12,242 nt of DNA from an uncultured Muribaculaceae bacterium (GTDB taxonomy: Bacteria > Bacteroidota > Bacteroidia > Bacteroidales > Muribaculaceae). Positions 7,888 to 12,242 of the stretch are shown one piece after another. The notes under the pieces are model-generated. The model was not told where the DNA came from. It searched no databases and saw nothing but the letters and a program-made list of their open reading frames with translations. The translations under genes were made by a program, and so were the position numbers. The stretch is from NCBI GenBank assembly GCA_910584055.1, contig CAJTZS010000074.1, positions 1 through 12,242 of the forward strand. Direction: 5' to 3'. Position 1 is the first letter of the stretch. The number at the start of each line of letters is the position of its first letter.

Positions 7888-7926
7888 TCTTAACAAACCC
7901 TTAAGTTGTCTTAGTTATTCTTAATA
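7888..7926 (+). promoter_or_regulatory. Four helically phased CTTA(A/G) direct repeats (putative response-regulator boxes)
   Basis: Four copies of a YCTTAR core begin at 7888 (TCTTAACA), 7899 (CCTTAAGT), 7909 (TCTTAGTT) and 7919 (TCTTAATA). The spacings are 11, 10 and 10 bp, i.e. one helical turn, all in the same orientation. OmpR/PhoB-family regulators bind head-to-tail direct repeats of 10-11 bp as dimers, and TTAACA-like half-sites are known for Bacillus PhoP. The array sits about 50-90 bp upstream of the predicted kinase start site, and the encoded regulator of this operon is of exactly that family, so autoregulation and/or control of the divergent outer-membrane gene is a natural hypothesis. 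Binding itself is inference. Confidence 0.55.
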
Positions 7927-7940
7927 GGGACACCTATCTA

Positions 7941-7971
7941 TTTGAAATTTCAATATGATTATGTAATTTTG
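7941..7971 (+). promoter_or_regulatory. Bacteroidetes-type promoter of the two-component operon
   Basis: TTTG (7941-7944), a 19-bp spacer and TAATTTTG (7964-7971) match the Bacteroides primary-sigma consensus in all specified positions. The -7 element ends only three bases before the kinase ATG at 7975, so transcription would start at or almost at the initiation codon. A 12-bp perfect palindrome, TTGAAATTTCAA (7942-7953), overlaps the -33 element and could be an operator. Confidence 0.65.
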
Positions 7972-7974
7972 GAT

Positions 7975-9354
7975 ATGAAAAATTTCAGGAATGTCACAAT
8001 AATCATACTCACGGTGATAACCCTTCTTTTTGCGGGGAACGTATACTACCTTTATTCGCTTTATCAGTCAGTGAAGGAGCAGTATATATCAGTGGCACGC
8101 GACTGTCTTATGCAAAGTGACTATATAGAAACAGTCTTTCGCATTAAACGGCTTTTCCCAGACACCTACAATTCGCATTTCGACCTGAATATTAGAATTG
8201 ATCCGGATCGTCGTATGACAGAATCGGGTAAAATAACACCGCCGTTTGGAAACGTGTCCGACTCTGCATTTGCAGCTATCGCCGGCAAAGAAAACCTCTT
8301 GGGAATGTTCCAGACCATGCATGCCACAATGGCATACAATATCCACAATCGAGTTCCTGAAGAATATAGCAAACCTGACCTTGCATTGCTGGATTCCATC
8401 TTCATTAGCGAGCTCCACAGGGTGGGGTTATACCCCAAACGCGCGTTCGTGCTGCCTGCCGATTCGGTTGACAATCAAAACACACGTGGATTATGGTGCA
8501 TTGATTACAATCTTTTCAAAGGCCATCCCACCGTATACAGAGCCTACATGACACCGCCATTGGGAAGCATGCTGAAACAGACTGTTGGAATTGTAGTCAC
8601 GACATTCCTTATCATCATACTTCTCGCTTTCGCTTTCATCTATCTGATAAGAACAGTGATGAAGATGAAATCGATTGAAGAGATGAAAGATGATTTCACC
8701 AACAATATGACTCATGAACTGAAAACACCGATATCAGCCTCTTATTCCGCCATTGATACTTTGCTGAACTGCGGCAAACACAACGATGCCCAACGTAGGG
8801 AAAAGTATCTGAAAATGGCACTTGGACAACTGACGCGACTTGGGGAACTCGTTGAAAGCATATTGTCCATGAGTATGGAGCGCAGGAAAAATATAACATT
8901 AAAAAAAGAATCCGTTGATGTCAAACCATTCCTTCTGGAAATAACGTCAATACATGCGGAGAGGGTGGATAAACCCGTAAACATTAATGTCGAGGTGATA
9001 CCTGACAATCTCACTATAACCACTGACCCCTCACATTTCGGGAATGTGATGAACAACCTTATTGACAATGCCATAAAATATTCCGGGGATTGCGTGAACA
9101 TTCAAATACATGTTGACGATGCGGGACTAAGCATAAGCGACAACGGTATTGGAATACCCGCTAAACATTTGTCACAGATTTTCAACCGGTTCTATCGTGT
9201 CCCTAACGGAAACAGACAAGATGTCAGAGGGTATGGCATCGGTCTATATTATGTGTATTCAATACTCTCAAAAATGGGATGGGGTATAGATGTCAATTCA
9301 ACACCCGGAGTGGGCTCAACATTTTTCATAAGATTCAATAAAAATGAAAAATAA
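7975..9354 (+). CDS. Membrane sensor histidine kinase (RprX-like)
   Basis: 459-aa inner-membrane kinase that autophosphorylates and passes phosphate to the regulator encoded next to it. I start it at ATG 7975, not at the in-frame TTG at 7942, because the latter lies inside the -33 promoter element. Residues about 5-25 are the first transmembrane helix (NVTIIILTVITLLFAGNVYYL). A periplasmic sensor region of about 170 residues follows with no domain I recognise, then a second helix near 202-227 (TVGIVVTTFLIIILLAFAFIYLI). The core is complete: the H-box NNMTHELKTP has the phospho-accepting His247; the N-box NNLIDNAIKYS is at about 360-370; G1 is SDNGIGIP with Asp389; the F-box is IFNRFYRVP; G2 is GYGIGLYYV and G3 is STPGVGSTF. 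The gene overlaps the regulator start by 11 nt. Gene order and core motifs recall the Bacteroides RprX/RprY pair, but orthology is not proven and the signal is unknown. Confidence 0.92.
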   Translation: MKNFRNVTIIILTVITLLFAGNVYYLYSLYQSVKEQYISVARDCLMQSDYIETVFRIKRLFPDTYNSHFDLNIRIDPDRRMTESGKITPPFGNVSDSAFAAIAGKENLLGMFQTMHATMAYNIHNRVPEEYSKPDLALLDSIFISELHRVGLYPKRAFVLPADSVDNQNTRGLWCIDYNLFKGHPTVYRAYMTPPLGSMLKQTVGIVVTTFLIIILLAFAFIYLIRTVMKMKSIEEMKDDFTNNMTHELKTPISASYSAIDTLLNCGKHNDAQRREKYLKMALGQLTRLGELVESILSMSMERRKNITLKKESVDVKPFLLEITSIHAERVDKPVNINVEVIPDNLTITTDPSHFGNVMNNLIDNAIKYSGDCVNIQIHVDDAGLSISDNGIGIPAKHLSQIFNRFYRVPNGNRQDVRGYGIGLYYVYSILSKMGWGIDVNSTPGVGSTFFIRFNKNEK

Positions 9355-10048
9355 GATATTGCTCGTAGAAGATGAGACAACGTTGTCTACCATCATCTCG
9401 GAGACGCTGGAAGATGAAGGGTATGACATGGTCATTGCCGGAAATGGATATGACGGTTTGAAGCTGTTTCGCCAAACAGATCCGGATCTTGTCATTGCCG
9501 ACGTGATGATGCCCCGTATGGACGGTTTCGAAATGAGCCGCCATATCAGAAACATAAATCCGCATGTCCCCATTATTTTTCTGACAGCACGGTCTTCGAT
9601 ATCCGACATGGAGACAGGATATGAAATCGGAGCCGACGACTATTTGAAAAAGCCTTTTAAAATGCGGGAACTGATTCTGCGGATAAAGGCATTGTTGAAA
9701 CGTAGCGGCCGTGACTCAACTGAGAACACAACAGAAGAAAACCAAGAGCTAAAAATAGGTAGATACATATTCAGTTCAGTTGGCAATAGATTGACATTTG
9801 AAGAAAAAAGTATCGAACTTTCCCGAATCGAATCAATGATACTCTCTTTCCTTGCAGTGAACAAGGGGAAAACCGTAAGGTCTTCGGAACTCATGGAACT
9901 TGTATGGCAACACGATGATTACTATAACCGCAATTCCCTGCACGGCTACATGCATAAACTCCGTAAATATCTCCGTCACGATTCTGCCGTATCCATTATC
10001 AATTTGCGCGGCATCGGTTATCGACTTGTAGTCCAGCCAGAACATTGA
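9344..10048 (+). CDS. OmpR/PhoB-family response regulator (RprY-like)
   Basis: 234-aa cytoplasmic transcription factor. The N-terminal receiver domain has the acidic pair Glu9-Asp10 (LLVEDE), the phosphorylation site Asp53 (VIADVMMPRMDGF), Thr81 (FLTARSS) and Lys103 (DDYLKKPF), so all key residues are intact. After a hydrophilic linker (about 120-133), residues about 135-234 form a winged helix of the OmpR/PhoB type, with IELSRIESMILSFLAVNKGK, the recognition-helix region RNSLHGYMHKLRKYL and the wing NLRGIGYRLVV. It is translated from within the end of the kinase gene (11-nt overlap), so the two should be made in a fixed ratio. Likely targets by position are its own operon and the divergent outer-membrane protein gene, via the phased repeats at 7888-7926 (inference). 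The receiver strongly resembles RprY of Bacteroides and Porphyromonas. Confidence 0.94.
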   Translation: MKNKILLVEDETTLSTIISETLEDEGYDMVIAGNGYDGLKLFRQTDPDLVIADVMMPRMDGFEMSRHIRNINPHVPIIFLTARSSISDMETGYEIGADDYLKKPFKMRELILRIKALLKRSGRDSTENTTEENQELKIGRYIFSSVGNRLTFEEKSIELSRIESMILSFLAVNKGKTVRSSELMELVWQHDDYYNRNSLHGYMHKLRKYLRHDSAVSIINLRGIGYRLVVQPEH

Positions 10049-10060
10049 TTTCAGGAACTT

Positions 10061-10092
10061 TTTGGTTCAATTGGAAAAATGTATTTATTTTG
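10061..10092 (+). promoter_or_regulatory. Bacteroidetes-type promoter upstream of prmC
   Basis: TTTG (10061-10064), a 20-bp spacer and TTATTTTG (10085-10092) match the consensus TTTG-N19-21-TAnnTTTG with a single mismatch (second base of the -7 element). Initiation about 4-7 bp downstream would give a leader of roughly 5-17 nt before the prmC start candidates at 10104 or 10113. The element lies in the 55-bp gap after the response regulator and would separate prmC-recX-comF transcription from the two-component operon. No terminator is visible between the two groups, so read-through is possible. Confidence 0.55.
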
Positions 10093-10103
10093 TAGTCGTA
10101 AAG

Positions 10104-10979
10104 ATGAGTGGCATGGGAAATACACTGATAAATATCGGACAGCTGTCAAGACAGCTACAATCAAGATTGACACCTATATATGGAGACGGGGAGGCTAAAG
10201 CAATGGTACGTCTAATCTTTCATTCCCTGAAAGGGTGGAATCTGACCGATATGGTTATCCATGCAGACAACCCCGTTTCTGAATATCTTGTTGAAAAATG
10301 TGACGATATTGTTGCTCGCCTGCTCGAACATGAGCCTATACAGTATATTCTCGGTGAAACCTACTTCTACGGAATGAATTTGAAGGTGAACCGGTCCACT
10401 CTCATCCCACGCCCTGAAACGGAAGAGCTTGTCGATATGATCGTGAAAGAGAATAATGACATCAAAGACCTTTCTATCCTCGATATAGGCACCGGATCTG
10501 GAGCCATAGCCATCGCTCTTTCAAGAAACCTCCCTTTCTCACAGGTGTCTGCAATAGATATATCATCGGAAGCGATTGTAACAGCTAAAGAAAATGCGGA
10601 GAATCTCCATGCGAAAATAGATTTCAATGAAGATGATGTTTTCAAATACGAACCCGAAACAAATGCTTTTGATATAATCGTAAGCAATCCGCCTTATATC
10701 GACAACTCGGAAAAGGCTGACATGGAATCCAATGTCCTTGACTATGAACCGCACTCAGCTCTGTTCGTCCCGGATGACAATCCTCTTGTCTACTACACAC
10801 GAATTGCAGAGATAGCCTTGAATGCCCTAAAGAAATATGGCAAACTCTATTTTGAGATTAATCCGCACCATGCCTACGATCTCAAGACATATCTTGAAAA
10901 AGAAAACTTCACGGAAGTATCGATAGTCAAAGACACATATGGCAAGGATCGTTTCATAAAATGCTGCAAACCTTTCTGA
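10104..10979 (+). CDS. prmC: Peptide chain release factor N5-glutamine methyltransferase PrmC
   Basis: Class I SAM-dependent methyltransferase that methylates the glutamine of the GGQ motif in release factors RF1/RF2. With the start at ATG 10104 it is 291 aa; ATG 10113 (MGNTLINIG) is equally possible. A longer frame opening with TTG at 10062 is unlikely because that TTG lies in the -33 promoter element. The N-terminal helical domain (about 1-80) leads into HEPIQYILGETYFYG and STLIPRPETEELVD, both typical of PrmC. The SAM-binding loop ILDIGTGSGAIA has its glycine motif at about 129-133. The substrate-binding motif VSNPPYID places NPPY at about 195-198. The C-terminus (GKDRFIKCCKPF) is intact. 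It is followed 9 nt later by recX, so the two are likely co-transcribed. Confidence 0.95.
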   Translation: MSGMGNTLINIGQLSRQLQSRLTPIYGDGEAKAMVRLIFHSLKGWNLTDMVIHADNPVSEYLVEKCDDIVARLLEHEPIQYILGETYFYGMNLKVNRSTLIPRPETEELVDMIVKENNDIKDLSILDIGTGSGAIAIALSRNLPFSQVSAIDISSEAIVTAKENAENLHAKIDFNEDDVFKYEPETNAFDIIVSNPPYIDNSEKADMESNVLDYEPHSALFVPDDNPLVYYTRIAEIALNALKKYGKLYFEINPHHAYDLKTYLEKENFTEVSIVKDTYGKDRFIKCCKPF

Positions 10980-10988
10980 CTCTCGACC

Positions 10989-11468
10989 ATGATTAGCAGG
11001 AAACCTATAAACCCGGAGGCATTGCGAATTAAAATGGCCGGCCTTTGTGCCCGCTCTGAGCAATGTGAGCACGAAATAAGGGAGAAACTTAGAAAGAAGA
11101 TGCTTCCCGCTCAGGAAATCGATAAAATTATACAGTTTCTTATTGATCATAAATTTATCGACAATGCCCGATATGCAAGAAGTTTCACAAACGATAAGGT
11201 CAGATTTGCCTGCTGGGGGCGCAAAAAAATCAGCATGGCACTTACCTGCAAACGGATTCCGTCTACTATCATCCGTGAAGCGATGGAAGATATTGATGAA
11301 AAAGAGTATAAGACAGCATTGATAAAAACCGCTAAAAACAAGGCTAAGAATCTCGACCTTGAAGAATACGACGACCGCACAAAGCTATACCGTCATCTGC
11401 TCTCCCGCGGCTATGAATCCTCCTTGGCAGCTAAAGCCATATCATTTATAAAGAAACAGAGGGAATGA
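10989..11468 (+). CDS. recX: RecX-family regulatory protein
   Basis: 159-aa cytoplasmic all-helical protein of the RecX family, whose members bind RecA filaments and usually inhibit RecA. Diagnostic segments are the first-repeat arrangement ALRIKMAGLCARSEQCEHEIREKL, then IIQFLIDHKFIDNARYARSFTNDKV followed by WGRKKI, and the C-terminal repeat YRHLLSRGYESSLAAKAISF. The length is typical. It is basic and lysine-rich, as expected for a protein contacting nucleoprotein filaments. It sits 9 nt after prmC and its stop overlaps the start of the next gene (ATGA at 11465-11468), so it is probably translated from a prmC-recX-comF message rather than from a recA-recX operon. Confidence 0.92.
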   Translation: MISRKPINPEALRIKMAGLCARSEQCEHEIREKLRKKMLPAQEIDKIIQFLIDHKFIDNARYARSFTNDKVRFACWGRKKISMALTCKRIPSTIIREAMEDIDEKEYKTALIKTAKNKAKNLDLEEYDDRTKLYRHLLSRGYESSLAAKAISFIKKQRE

Positions 11469-12172
11469 AACCATTAAATGCTCTAAGCAAAACATTGCAC
11501 GGCATTATCGATTTCGTCTTTCCGAAAAGCTGTCACCTTTGCGGGACAAAGCTAACGGATAATGAATCATACCTTTGTTCTGTTTGTATATCACGATTGC
11601 CACGAACACTCTACCATAGAAGCGACATGAATCCTATGGAACAGCGGTTTGCAGGGCTTTTCCCGTTCGAGCATGCCACCGGCCATTTCTTTTATGCAAG
11701 CAGTTCCGATCTGTCAATTCTGATGCAAGACCTAAAATACAGGCATTATCAAGGCCTGGCAAAACGCATGGGCGAGATAGTGGCACAAGAACTCGTCACA
11801 ACCCCATTCCTGTCGGATATAGATTACATAATTCCCGTGCCGATGCACATCCTCAAAAAAGCTAAACGCGGCTATAACCAGACCGAAGAGATAGCGAAAG
11901 GCATCAGCGGAATCACTGACATTCCGGTAATATTGAATCTAAAAGCCATACGTCCGCATAAAACCCAGACAAAACTCACTTTCAATCAACGGCGTTCAAA
12001 CACAAAAAACGTTTTCCTGCTTAAAGAGCCTAAAACGATAGAGAATAAGAACATCCTCTTGCTTGATGATGTCTGCACCACAGGCTCAACCCTCACAAGT
12101 GCCGCAGAAGCTATTCTGAAAGCATCCCCATCCACCAGAATCTCCCTCTTAACCATCGGAGTCACATTCTAA
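11465..12172 (+). CDS. ComF-family phosphoribosyltransferase-like protein
   Basis: 235-aa cytoplasmic protein of the ComF/GntX amidophosphoribosyltransferase-like family. The N-terminus carries a four-cysteine zinc-binding knuckle (Cys23, Cys26, Cys38, Cys41 in SCHLCG and LCSVC). The phosphoribosyltransferase fold follows: LKYRHYQGLAKRMGE, IIPVPMH, RGYNQTEEIAKG at 135-146, TQTKLTFNQRRSN, and the PRPP-binding loop ILLLDDVCTTGSTL at 197-210 with the paired aspartates 201-202. The family takes part in DNA uptake in some bacteria, but its role in Bacteroidetes is unknown and no other competence genes are near. Translation is coupled to recX by the ATGA overlap. The gene is complete; no terminator with a T-tract follows within the window. 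Confidence 0.93.
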   Translation: MKPLNALSKTLHGIIDFVFPKSCHLCGTKLTDNESYLCSVCISRLPRTLYHRSDMNPMEQRFAGLFPFEHATGHFFYASSSDLSILMQDLKYRHYQGLAKRMGEIVAQELVTTPFLSDIDYIIPVPMHILKKAKRGYNQTEEIAKGISGITDIPVILNLKAIRPHKTQTKLTFNQRRSNTKNVFLLKEPKTIENKNILLLDDVCTTGSTLTSAAEAILKASPSTRISLLTIGVTF

Positions 12173-12211
12173 TCAGCAAATAAAAAGATTTCGCCTCTTA
12201 AGTCGAGTGCA

Positions 12212-12237
12212 GGCACGGAAGTGCCGCGGCGTCCGCG
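12212..12237. other. Two adjacent GC-rich hairpins at the window edge
   Basis: Forty bases after the comF-like stop, GGCAC-GGAA-GTGCC (12212-12225) makes a 5-bp stem with a GNRA-type tetraloop. CGCGG-CGT-CCGCG (12225-12237) makes a second short stem sharing one base with it. Local GC content rises sharply compared with the preceding AT-rich spacer (12173-12200). There is no T-tract, so it is not a standard terminator. It may be the start of a structured RNA or a GC-rich intergenic repeat, but the window ends here. Confidence 0.3.
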
Positions 12238-12242
12238 CCCGC

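Noticed and set aside
7871..7897. Minus-strand promoter for the outer-membrane protein (TTTG at 7897-7894, TAATTTCG near 7877-7870)
   Set aside because: The spacer is only 16 bp and the -7 element has mismatches; too weak to list as a feature.

Overview
This window looks like chromosome of a gut-type member of the order Bacteroidales, possibly Muribaculaceae. The evidence is a DUF4252-type secreted protein, an OMP_b-brl_3-type TonB-receptor-like protein, a RprX/RprY-like two-component pair, a secreted GH29 fucosidase, and three promoters matching the Bacteroides primary-sigma consensus (TTTG, 19-21 bp spacer, TAnnTTTG). Shine-Dalgarno sequences are weak or absent, as is usual for the phylum. 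The family-level guess is inference from gene style only.

Left part (1-5353). A DUF4252 secreted protein on the + strand (68-658) runs convergently into a three-gene minus-strand operon. Its genes, in transcription order, are a GH29 alpha-L-fucosidase, a CutC-family TIM-barrel protein whose start overlaps the fucosidase stop (ATGA), and a large exported multidomain transglutaminase-like protein. A near-perfect promoter lies just upstream of the fucosidase. The operon appears to process host glycoproteins in the periplasm or at the cell surface, with CutC as a cytoplasmic partner of unknown reaction. The last gene overlaps the DUF4252 gene tail-to-tail by 58 bp.

Middle (5284-7974). A 479-bp gene-free stretch holds a strongly structured inverted-repeat element built from an 8-bp-period GCAGAGNN motif. 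Next comes a minus-strand outer-membrane beta-barrel/plug protein. Between it and the divergent histidine kinase lies a compact regulatory region. This has four direct CTTA(A/G) repeats spaced 11, 10 and 10 bp, a 12-bp palindrome, and a promoter placed so close to the kinase ATG that the transcript may be leaderless.

Right part (7975-12172). A sensor histidine kinase and an OmpR/PhoB-type response regulator overlap by 11 nt. A second recognisable promoter follows, then a tightly packed prmC-recX-comF-like cluster (9-nt gap, then a 4-nt overlap) for translation-termination methylation, RecA modulation and a phosphoribosyltransferase-like protein. The last 70 bp carry two GC-rich hairpins cut off by the window edge.

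No unambiguous new defence or mobile system is present. The points most worth a second look are the phased repeats upstream of the two-component operon, the structured intergenic element, the possible leaderless start of the kinase, and the double-transglutaminase/thioredoxin-fold protein co-transcribed with a fucosidase and CutC.
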